A stretch of 64,000 bases of DNA from positions 62,001 to 126,000 of the forward strand of contig JBAMJV010003268.1 of the NCBI GenBank assembly GCA_037951105.1, given 5' to 3'. Source of the stretch: Echinarachnius parma. Its lineage: Eukaryota > Echinodermata > Echinoidea > Clypeasteroida > Echinarachniidae. The notes beneath the pieces are model-generated. The model saw nothing but the letters and a program-made list of their open reading frames with translations. It was not told where the DNA came from and made no database searches. Every line of letters starts with the position of its first letter. The stretch's first letter is position 1. Positions 21,701 to 34,284 of the stretch are shown here, in pieces. The translations under genes and the position numbers were made by a program.

Positions 21701-24700
21701 GAACAGAAAGCAGCAAAAGGAAGTGAAAAGAAGGAGAAGAGCAGAACCAAAGGAGGAGTCGCTGTCCAGAGTTCAAAGAAGCGGAAAAAGGGGAGAGATG
21801 ACGGAGAACGAAGCAGCGGAGAGGACTTTGAGTCTCCGCCACCAACGAGGAGAAAGAGAAAAGCAAGGCTCGATTCGGATTCTATTCAAGATTTGGTGGA
21901 AGATGAGATCGAAAAGCCAACTCCTGAAATCGAAAAGGAAGATCCTGTCAGCAAGGAGGACCAAAGTCTCTGCAACGGGAAGACCAGTGATGAGGTGATG
22001 AATGGGAGCACTGTGGTGTCTTATGAGGACTTCCTAAATGCATCAATGGAAGATGGGGACGAGAAGGAGGAGGATGAGGGTGTAGGTAATGGTGATGATG
22101 CAAACAACTGCGGACATGATGACGTGTCTGACAAAATGGATATAGGAAGTCCCTTGAAGGAGAAAGGAGTTCCGCAAGAAACCCTTGACAACGTCATGCT
22201 GACCCCTCCGGATTCAAGATGCTCTCAGGTAATGAGTGATGCTGAGACACCCACCAAGGACACAACTTCCCAGGCAGAGCCTAATAGAAAGGATGCTGGC
22301 AAAGATGTGAAGGGTGCAACCAAACCAAAACTTTCAGAGAAGGATGGGAAAGAAGAACTTCCAGAAAAGGGTTCAGCAGAAAAACAACTTCTAGTGGAAG
22401 ATGCAGAAGAGGAAGTACTTCCACCTAGGAAAGTGATCACCATCAAGGCTCAGGTGCACAGTCCGTTTGACGGAAAGGACAAGGAGGTTTCCGGCAAGGC
22501 AAGGATGCAGGTAGCAGCATCATCACCAAGCACTTCTCCTTTGACGTCTAGCTCTGAATCTCCCCACAAGGAAGGCAAAATCCGTCCACGAAGGCTGCTC
22601 ACAAACGTGTGCGTGTCGGACTCGAGCCCCGAGTTGACAACAATATCTGTTCTTGAGAAGAGAGACGAGGAGAAGAAGAGCGTTGGACCTGTCTACAGCA
22701 TCTTCCAGAAGAAGTCCGCCAGCGTAAAGAAAGAAGCCCCAAAGGAGGAGAAGACTGAGCCCACCAAAGACTCGTCAAAAGATGATTCTGGGAAGAAAGC
22801 GGATGCAAAAGAAAAGGCCCTAGATGGACAGAGTACCAAGAAACAAAATGGTGATGTTGAAAAGAAAAAAGGGAAAGAGGAAACAGTAGGAAAAGATGAG
22901 CAGCAGGTAACCAAGATGGAAGATGAAAGTAAAAGTGACCAACGTCCAGAGAAACCCAAGACTAAGACGGTTAAAACTACTGGAGAAGCGGAACCAGTGA
23001 AGGAGACTAAGAAGCCACAAAATACAAAAAGTGTGAAGGGTAGTAAGAATTCAAAAGTGAAAAGGGCCCTTCTAAAGCCAAAAAAACAGGAGGAAAATAC
23101 ATCAAATCCTACAAAATCAGAGGATTCTCCTGAAGTGACAAAGCGAGTCCTCAGAACAAGGATAGCAAAGCAGCCAGATGAAGACTCAGCTGCTCCTGCT
23201 GATCTCGATGCAAGCATCGACGAGTTTGAAGATGCAAAACCTTTGAACATCAAATCAACAAGCACGAGGAAACAGTCGCAGAAGGATGAGAAGTCTAAAG
23301 CAAAATCCGTTATTAACCAAACAACACAGTTAAAAGTCAAAGGCAAGCCCACTCCAAAGAAAGGAACCAAAGACAAGACGAGTCAGCCTGAAAAGTCCAG
23401 TGGATCAAAAGATGGGACACCCAAGAAGTTCAAGGCATCCTTGGTGACGGGAACTAAAGGTCAGGGCTCCATCAAGCTCAAGCTTACTGCCATCAAAGCT
23501 TCTCCAAAGGTGAGATCTCAAGTTTTTATACCATAAGCCTTTGTTACAGAATTAAAACTTACTGCAAAGGAACTGAACAATATTTGTTTATTATAATGTT
23601 GTCGAATATTACTCTATGATTTCAGTTGTGTTGACAATCTACTTTCCACTACCCCGAAATGTGATTTTTTGAAAATTTACGATGTGTGCTTAGTTCAAGT
23701 TCAGGTTTATTTTCCATTTTCACAAAATAAATTTACGGAAAAGAGCATAGAAAATTGGATTCGAATCCCATTTACATTTATATTATATATTTCTGGTCAG
23801 TTTCTCTATATGTTTGATTTTAAAATAAATTAACAATACATAATGTAATATTGTATAATCAATAGAAAAGAAATACAAAAGAACATATATTTACAATATA
23901 TAATAAGCATAATACTCTCCCTTTACATCAAGCTCTTAACTCCCGTGAGAAATTGACGTGACCATATTTTTGCTTTCTGCAGAAAAGCACCAAAGTCACC
24001 AAGGCGCAGCAGCTGTTGCAGAAAGCAAAGAAGGGCAACCAGGTGCAATCTAAGCTGCTAACAATTAAGAAGATGAATCAGACAAAGCTGGGCCAGAAAG
24101 GTGATTTCAATGAATCGCAACTTTTGCTAGTAGTAGCTAGAACAAAGAGTAAATATATTCCTGTAAAAAAAATTCCACCGGATTGTACTACTCCTATTAC
24201 AATGTGTGACCTGTTACCACAAAACCCAGACAAAGTGGCAATATTTCAAATGTCTGATTTTGGTATTTCTGAAGTGTCGAAAAACTCGGCTTTCTGGTGA
24301 CATATTAATTGTTATACTTCGGTGTTTTTTTTTAAATGTACAAAATGTGTCAGAAATCTAGAAACTACATATAAAGTGTATTGAGAAAGTTAACATTTTC
24401 TCAGCTTTACACCTAGTGATTTTATATCAAGTGTTTTGGGGGCAAGAAATCCCATTAATTTGTTCAGAAATATCAAATTATGACTCCAAAAGTGCAAGGT
24501 TTTTGTTTAAGAAGTTAAATGATTTCCTTAATTTTCCAAGTGCCTAGTAAACATGTGTATATTGCCATTACCTTTGTCATTCATACATTTACATCCATAT
24601 TTTGATTGCCTTTCCTTGTGTCAATTTGCAACTTATTATTTACTCTTTGATTTTTGATTATTTACTCTTTGATCTTTGATTATTATTTATCTCAACTTAC

Positions 24701-27700
24701 ATACATTTTCTGTTGTACCTCGCTGACTTTTTGTCTCAATAAAATTGTCTTCGAAAATCTTTTTAGGTGTGTCCATCATGGCGTCTAAAAATGAGAAGCC
24801 AAGTTTGGGCAAAGGAAAAGGGAAAGCAGAGGCCAAGATTCTTGGCAAGGGAAAGGAGAATGGAGTTGATTCAAAGAAAGGCACAGCTGGAAAGGAAACG
24901 GCGGGAAGGAAGATCAAAGGAGGCGTCAAGCCAACATCGCCTGGAAGTCGGAGGAGATCCAGCTCCAGACTCAAGCCGAAGACACCGCCAAAACGTAAAT
25001 AACAAGTGACAAATATCTCTGGCCCCCAGAATTTAAATGTTTATTTGAGCTCTTATTATGTGTGATTTACTCTAAATTCTGAAGTTAAACTTTAATGTTC
25101 TGGTCAATCTAGGACTTGGTTAACTTAAAAGATACAAAGTTTATTCAAGATTTTTATGAGTGACATCTAAATACTCGTATTTGACCTGCTGTAAAAAAAA
25201 TAATAACTCCATACATGTTCCCTCCAATTCACACAGCCGCCGCTAAGCTGGCTCCAATCTTCACCAAACAGGGCCAGATGGCGGCCGCAAAGAAGTTTCG
25301 TCAGGACAGCTTGCTCGCTGCCATGGCAACCGCAGAAGGTGTCCTCCCATTGGACGAGTCGAGCAGGGACAGTTCATGCTGTTCGCGCGACGGCTTTGGG
25401 TCAGGAGATCCCGCCTCCATGCCGATCCCATCTTTCGGGTTCAACATGCTGGAGCGACTGAAGGCCGGGTCGGAAACCATGGCAACTGATGGGTCGAAGT
25501 TCATGCCCATTCCAGTAGTAAGCCACGTCTTGCAGAAAGGTATGTTTACAAGAAACATTTGCTTTTTCCCCATCTTTTAATTTACTACCCAAGTTCAGTT
25601 TCTTTCCTTTTTTCTGGTATGTTTATTTTCTCTGTTTCAGGAGAAATTTTGTTTAAAAATCGAGCCTTGGCTGGTAGCTCTGCAGTTACAATGTCTGTTA
25701 TTGTTCATGTTTTGTTGGAATGTTGGATCCCTTATAATATTCATCTTAGGTGGAGCTTAGATACTTCTAGACCTGCCCTTTTCAAGTACAATCAGACCTG
25801 TAATAAATAAAATAAAAAGTGGCCACTGTAGACAGGTGACCTCTATAGACAGGTTCTGTAATATTATGTCTTCAGGGGGGTGTTTCACAAAGATCCTAAG
25901 TTGAACTTAACTCTAAGTTGGAAGTATGGAAAGCTGTTAGTTTCTTTGAAAACAAATTCTAAAAGTCCTTTTAAAAGGCATTAAATGTTGTTTCAATTCA
26001 AAAGTATGTTTCGTTTATCAAAGAGATTTCGTGTTCTTCATGTAACATTTATGAAAAGTCTGAAATACTTGCATTTTTGCTTTTGAATATATTTTATTCC
26101 AAGGCTACAAATGGCTTACCATACTTTTTAAGTCCAACTTCGAGTTAAGTTCAACTCGGGATCTTTGTGAAAACACCCCCCAGATGATCAGTTTTAGGCA
26201 GGTTGGCTTCTGTAGACAGATGGCTGCCATGGCAAAATTGACTGTAAATATTTAAAATGGAAATCAAATATTTTGAGTGAAAATGCTATTCTTTCCAGTT
26301 ATTTTTCCATTTTCTCATATATATTTGTTTTCAGATGAAGAAGAATTGAACTGGAACCTGCCTCTACCTGTCTTTTCAAAATGGAAATTGGGCCCTTCAC
26401 CAGACATTGACAGAAATCTGTTGGATAAACAAACAATTCCTATCCAACTTGGAGACCTAACGGACAGCAAAGCTGATCAAAAAAGTGCCTTCAGTTTTGA
26501 GGTAAATCAAGCAAATCTAGAAGAATTATTTTTTTTATGGTAGGACTATAAAAGAATTTGATTGATCTTTGAACATCCTTCGAAGGCTTTTCCAAATTTG
26601 TAATCTATCATAGCATTCTTCCTTTGCAATTTCTGAATATAATTCATAATGACTGATGAGCATTTGTATTTATTTTTGCAAATGGCAATAATGTACCATT
26701 ATATTTTTAAAATTCTAGATTATGTTTTAAGTGCTCTCAAACTTCCTATACTACCAGTTTCAACCTATTGAACTAACAGTTTAATCTTGACCAAATCTTC
26801 ATTGCATCATGTTCTATTTTGTGTTTTTTTTCTCAGGGTTTCGCAGGTCACCCTCTATTAAGTGAAGCTGACCGGAAGAATGTAATTGAAGATGTCTTGA
26901 GAGCCAGCCAAAAGTTTCCAGCTAGCAGAGTCTTCAAGCTGTATCAAGCAAAGAGGTCTGGAGAAAAGATCAAGAAGAAGAATGAAGAAAAACCTCCAGG
27001 TAAGGTTGTTTTGTTTGAACTTCCCTGCCATTATATGGTAGCGATAATAATACTATTATAATTTATATCAGCTTTTGTTTGTACATATTCATATGACCAT
27101 TTATGATGGAAGTTGAGGTTATGCTGAGGTTATTGTGCTGTGATTATTTCTTTAATTTACAATGTTAATTTTTGTTTTAATTATTTTTTTCCCTTCCAGA
27201 GAAGACAGCAAAACCTGATGCAGACACCACAAAGGTTGAGAAGGAAAAAAAACTCCAGAGAGGAAAGCGAAAAGCGGAAGAAGTCGTCGCGACGGAGGAG
27301 GAGGAAGATGCAGGGGGGTCGCGGCGTAAGATGGCCCGCACGGAGGGCAGGAGAAAATCCACCAGACGCTCCCTGGACCTGGAGGGAGGCTCCAGGGAGG
27401 AGAGCACTGCTGGAGAGGGGGAGGAGGAGGAGACTGGGGGAAGATCGCTGAGACGGTCAAGTAGGAGACAGAGCAGGAGGCTGGAGGTGAAAGAGGAGGA
27501 GGAGGAGAAGGAGGAGGAGAAAGGAGCTAAGAAGGAGGCTAAAGAAGATGCGAAAGCTGGAGAGGAGAAGATGAAAGTTGACGGCAAAGCCTCAAATGTT
27601 GCTGGTACATATTCCACTGCAAGCAAGAACATAATAGTCTATAGATACAATCTATTAAAAAAATCAAGCATATTTTGTTAACATTATAATTCTAAAGTGC

Positions 27701-30700
27701 TGTTAAAGTAATGGGGTAGCGTTTAAAAGGATACTTCATAAAAAGGGTAGAATTTGACCAAACATTTCTGATACTGTAAAGAAAGTTTTCACCTTGTGTT
27801 TAATGGGTAAAAATGCTCTGCAAAAGCCTTCCAAATTAAGTGGAGACAACTAGTACTTTATTCTAGACAGAATATTCACAACTAATTGTACTTTGCATAA
27901 TTATTCCTCACCTTCCTATTTTAACAATGATGAGTTTACAGAAGACCAAGTCATCGTGCAGGAATGCAGTGGACGAGAAATATCAACCCACGACGGTCTC
28001 ATCTCCGAAATATGACATGACATGCATAAATCTTTACTTGAGTTGCTTTAAATAATTTTTAATGTAAAAAAATGTATAATTATTTTCACCCCTTTCTCCC
28101 TTTTTTTTTTGCTGATGATTTTGCAGAGGACCAAGCCGCAAGGCGCCGTGCAGGAATGCAGTGGACCGAGAAGTACCAACCCACCGCGGCCTCGCAGATG
28201 ATTGGCAACACAGCGGTCTGCAGGAAGTTCAACTCCTGGCTGACCGACTGGAAGAAAAAGGCCCAGAGGATGAAAGAGAAGACCATCAGGGGACAGAGAA
28301 AGCAAAAGAAATCTAAAGGTAAGGGGATCTTTTGATTCTCAATGTTTAGGGTCATGAATAAATGATACGGTAATAGAAATGTCACAGAGAATTATCAACC
28401 AACGGCTGCCTCCCAGATGATTGGCAACACAGCGGTCTGCAGGAAGTTCAACTCCTGGCTCACCGATTGGAAGAAAAAGGCCCAGAGGATGAAAGAAAAG
28501 ACCATCAGGGGACAGAGGAAGCAAAAGAAATCTAAAGGTAAAGGGAATTTCTTTTCATTAATTTACCATGACCAAGTAAAACCAAGTAATATGATGGCCA
28601 AACCCCAGAATTGGGCGGCACTGAACTTTAAAAAAAAAAAAACTTTTAAAGAGGTGCATTATTTTTTGTTGCCAAGAAAAAGTACAATTTGGCAATTTTT
28701 GTCCCATATCTCATTGGTGGGATATTGCTTATTTTGAGCCCTGCTTGTATTGCAAGTTCCACTCTTAGCTTGAAGATTGGAAGAAAAAGACCAAGAAAAG
28801 GATAAACAACAAGCATAAAAGCGAAATGGGTGTTTATCGTTTCCTTTCATTAACTTTCATTTCTGAAGCTTGGACGCATAGATATACAAACAATTATCAA
28901 TTAGTCTTTTTATGGATTGTTACATTTTTTTGTATATAAGGAGCAAATGTGAACAATAGCCAACCAGAGTTTGAAAGGAACTCCGGAGGGCCAATCAATG
29001 GTTCACTGCAACTCAAGTACCAAAGAAAAAATTATCTAATTAAACAAAAAAAATTTAAAAAGGGAACACATTTTGAGGTGAACAGGACCCCTAAAAGAAA
29101 AAATTATAATTATTATACATTAGAAAGGAGGTAAACATGCACACGGCTTTTGAAGTCTTGGAGACCAGTAATTGAGATATTTCCAACAACCGAGTCAGGG
29201 AGACTATTCCAGATCCGCACTGCCGAGTGAATGAAACTCCTGTCCAAGGATGAGGTTTTAGCATCTGGGAGTGCAAGAGCATGGTCCGGCATGGATGCAC
29301 TAAGCCGGGTCATCCGCCGTCTTTCCCAGGAGGGAGGGAGCATGTCTCCTAGGTCTTTTGGGCAGTGTTGAGAGTGCATTTTGTACAGCACTGACAATGC
29401 AGCTACCTGGCGTCTATGTGCTAAGCTGGGGATTGAGAGTTTGGTGCGAGCAGTGGTGTCATCAACTCCTATGATCTTAAGTGCCTTCTTTTGGACGTTG
29501 TCAAGCAAGCTAAGAGTTGATGGGGAAGCATTTGTCCAGCAGAGGGATGCATATTCCATGACGCTACGGACCTGTGCTTTGTAGACTGTGGCTCTTCCTT
29601 TACAATCAAGTTTGTTTGCCACTTTTCTCAGGGCACCAAGCTTCTGTCCCGCTCTGGTGGTAATTGCTAAGATGTGTTTAGACCAAGTAAGTTTGGAATC
29701 GAAAGTGACACCTAGAATTTCGAGCTCATGCTTTGCTGCTAGCTGGCAGTCTCTTAGATACAGGTTCAGTTCTGAAGGAGATCGCTTTCTTGAGAATGTC
29801 ATGACTTTACATTTTGATGGTTCAAATGTAACCTTCCATGTGTCTGCCCATGATTTCATCCTGGTCAGGTCTCGGTTTAGGCTGGCTGCAACATCCTCGC
29901 TAGCTTGTGGTGAAGGGATTGGGCATAAAGTGTCGAGTCGTCAGCATACAGGTATAGCTCATTTTCGCAGACATCTACCAAATCATCAATATAGACAGAG
30001 AATAGAAGTGGTCCAAGTATCGACCCTTGGGGGACAGAAGCGTTGATGGAGGAAACTTCCGATGCTTGGCCTGACAGTACAACTTTTAATGACCTATCAG
30101 ATAGGTAGCTCCGCAGCCAGGTTGATAGCTTAGGGTCAACCTTTATTCATGTGTGAGTACAATTATGTGTTTTCATTCCTAATAGCCTGGTCACATATCA
30201 ACGGATTGCGCAAACGTATGTCAAACGGAGAGCTAAATTTTTCATCCGTTCTATGCATTTCTTGTCCGTTCCTTGTCCGGTGATGTACGTTGTTCTATGT
30301 TTTGTACATGAAGCAATGGAGACGACTTTCATCACCGGATAATTTAATATCGCAAATTGTCTATTCGTTGGGCATACGTTCCCGCTATCCGTTGATATCT
30401 GACCGGGCCATTAGTCTTTAACCCCTTGACTACAGGAACCGAGTAGGTTGTGTACAAAGTCTATGGGGATTTCGGAAACTCAATGGGAACAGGTTAATTT
30501 GTCCATATTGTAATTGGCAATAAAGGGATATAAGAATTAAAAGACTAAACCGTTGAAAATTATCTTTGGTGCAGTGGCAAAGAAAGTTGACGGTGAGGAT
30601 GAAGACAGCGACGACGATTTCTTCTGCAGCGACGACGAGGATAGCGACGAGGAGGATGGACTCTGTAACACATGTCTGCTTGTCGGACCTCACGGAGTGG

Positions 30701-33700
30701 GGAAGACGGCCCTGGTCTATGCCTGTGCTCAGGAGCTTGGATTTGAGGTAGATATTTTAATAATCATGCTAATGAGATTTTTGTTAAACTTAGTATTAAA
30801 TGGTCATGTATAAATTGCAGCCGCGCAGAATAAGTTATATCTTTAGTACCTGAGGATGGGCTCTGTAACACAGTCCTGCAGGTCGGACCTCACGGAGTGG
30901 GGAAGACGGCCCTGGTCTATGCCTGCGCTCAAGAGCTTGGATTTGAGGTAAAGGCCTGACTGCTGATATTCACCCATCTACTGGTTGTTGGGAGAGGATT
31001 GGACATATTTGTAAATGCTTTATTTGTGAAAAAGGGTCATTTGCTTTTCTCTCTATAATATTTCTCATCTTAACTTTGAAAAAACTCTGACCTTGTCATA
31101 CAAAATACTTCAAAAGTGGTACCATTTGGCTTCTAGCCAGGCACTCGGCATTTACCACATTTACTAGAGGACTAGCCCCTTTCTGTAGCTTTCACTACTT
31201 ACAGGGGCTACAAAATATGTAGGAGATATGTGCTGCCTTATGAGCCAAATTGGCACGGGTAGGAATCTTACTAACTGTTCTTCATATCATCTGGCATGTA
31301 CAACATGTCACAAAATTAATTACAACGGGAATTTCTGCAACGATAACTTTAAAATAGTAGATCAATCAGAATGATATTTCAGGGTATGAAACTATAACTT
31401 ATTACCTACATCTTGCAGAAAACCCTATTCGATTTGCTTCAGTGGTCATGGAGAATGATTATCTTTTGTCAATCATGTCATGTGTCCATTTTTGTTCATA
31501 ACGCATGAACACAATGGACAACACGTCTCCTTACATTACAAAACCTGGAGGGAAGGGACATCTGACATGATTGACAAAAGATCCTCATTCTCTATGACCA
31601 CTGAAGCAAATCGAATAGGGTTTTCTGCAAGATGTAGGTAATAAGTTATAGTTTCATACCCTGAAATATCATTCTGCTTGATCTACTATCTTTAAAGTTA
31701 TCGTTGCAGAAAGTCCCGTTGTAATTAATTTTGGGACATGTTGTAGATGACCAAATCATACTCCTGTTTTCTTTGTTTTTTCACTTCTGTTTAGGTATTT
31801 GAGGTCAATCCATCATCGAAGCGTAGCGGTCGACAGATCCTGTCGGAGCTAGGGGAAGTCACCCAGTCCCATCAGGTTGCCAGGCAACCCGGCGTGTCGT
31901 CTGCAAACTTCTTTAAACCCTCGCCGACCAAGATGGCTGCCAAGAACGCCTCCCCGAAGAAGAAGAAGCCGGCCATTCCGAAGGCGTTTGCAGCCTTCTT
32001 CAAGGCCGGGGGTGCGGATAAGAAGGGGAGCAAAAGCCCCAAGCGATCCCCCGTGAAGAAGCCAAGGTATTTCATCCCAATACAGGGTGGCCCAAAAAAA
32101 AAACGAAACGGGCCACTTTCCAAAATATAGTAACAAAATGATTATTTCCATCGGATAGGGTATATTTTCCAATACAAAACGATACCAAGAACAGTAATTT
32201 TGGTCGTGTAGTTTTTGTTTTAGGGCGCTCTGAGTGACACCATGTCAGGTTCCCATTTTTGCCAATTTTTACCAAGTCAGTGCCTGATAAATCGCACTTA
32301 CTGCCCGTCATACCATTGAACACGCGAGTAATACGCGCGCTATTGTTAGTGTGCACTCAGCCGTGTGCCGAAAGAATGGGCATGGTTGTGCGATGGTATT
32401 ACAGGCAGGAAGTGCGATTTAACTGGCACTGACTTGGTAAAAATTGACAAAAATGGGCACCTGACATGGTGTCACTCACAGCGCCCTAAAACAAAAAGTA
32501 CACGACCAAAATTACTGTTCTTGGTATCGTTTTTCATTGGAAAAGACACCCTACCGATGGACATAATCATTTTGGGAAGTGCCCCGTTCCGTTTTTTGGG
32601 GGCCACCCTGTATACAATTTGGAATGCTAAATGTATCGTATCTGAGGGATGTTTCACAAAAGGTTTATGTCTAGCCATAAACCACAACAAATTCCTGGTA
32701 AGTGGCTGGTGTGCTCTGCTCTGCGAGTTGCCTTGCTGGAATGCTCCCTATGGAGTACAGAATATGCACTTTATGTGCTGCATTGATTGCAGTGTGTATC
32801 CTGTGACTGGGGTAATACAAACATTGCACCCCAGTGTCCTAAGATGGAAAGTGGGATATAATTTCTATCATTATTATTATATGAATCCTTCTTTTAGTTT
32901 TAAGTGTATGTATTTGTACTGCTGTTCTTATGCGTCTTTTTTCTAATCATTCATTTTTCAACTTTTTTTTCAAAAGGTCACCCAAGAAGCAGGCAAAGAA
33001 ACCTACCCAGGATGCATGTGGTAAACCTTCCCAGGGTGCATCAGGAAAACCCTTCGCTGGATTTCATGCCAATGCTGCAAGGAAGAGCGACAACAGTGCA
33101 CCGAAGATCACTTCCACATCGCTCATACTATTTGATGAGGTAGGTAGCAAACCTAAACAGTTAACGGGACTTAGTAACATTGTCCAAATCCTCAAAACCC
33201 AATTGAAATTCTAGCGGTTCCCTCATACCTTGTTGTATTCTTATCAACAACAAAAAGCATGGGACAGGTTTCAGTTTTTCAAATTTCCCTTTCGTTAAAA
33301 AGATATTTACGATTGAAGTGTTCAGATGTCAAATTATCCAACGGATCGTCAGAACCGTGTACAAAGTGAGTGCAATGAGTTGGTGAATGTCACTTTGCAT
33401 TTTTGCTCATTACTCGGCCATATAAAGTCCATTTAACTCGAAATTTTCACACAACACCTAGTGGACATATCAGATAACAATTATATATCTTGTATCAACC
33501 ACTCATCACTTTTTGCAAAGTTACTAGATCCCTCTAAAGGGAAACCAAAAGTGTTACTGATAAGTGCAAAATTCATGTCACTTCTTGCTGTTTATTTCAT
33601 CTTGGGTCTTTTACTAGTGATGGAAATAATCCATGATTTTTAGACCACTATCACCTGTTCTGACTGGCCACTGGAGGCTGCCATGTTTTCCAATGTTACC

Positions 33701-34243
33701 CCATGCCATATCAACTGAGCATGCACTAACAAAAGCAAGTAAAGCTTAACCACTGACATAGCTGCAGAATCAACACTAGCTGTTAACGTAACCCGCTTGT
33801 GATAGTGTATGCTCAGATGACTACGCTTGCGGAACCGTGGGAAAACCCGGGGGGGGGGGGGGCACTCATGTATAATGTAAGACGGGTATGTGCCGCTTGC
33901 AAGACCCCTGTTTTCACACCCGATTGCCGCTCTCAAGATACCCGATTTTCAAAAATTGCTACTCCATAGCCCCCCGGAATGACTTGGCTAGGTAGTTGAG
34001 TAGCGCCAAGTCCATTATTCTTCTTCTAGTCAGCTCGTCACCACCATTTGAGGGTTTCCGTAGATCTTTGCTAGCTCCAAGTCCATGTATTATGTAGTTT
34101 TAGTCTGTTCCTTAGACCCCTTAACTCCCATTTCAAGGTTTTTGTAGCTCCAAAGACCCTATATTTTATGCTTGTAGTCAGCTCTTAAGACCCCCATTTA
34201 AGAGTTCTGTGAGGCACACCCCCGTCAAAAAATAATTTGAGTG

Positions 34244-34284
<41 letters not shown>

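Noticed and set aside
22693-23376. 227-codon minus-strand frame
   Set aside because: Antisense shadow of ATAD5 exon 2, whose plus frame has splice support and sense.
32365-32946. 193-codon plus-strand frame
   Set aside because: It starts inside one arm of a TA-flanked palindromic MITE and runs into intron sequence; the other arm gives a similar false frame.
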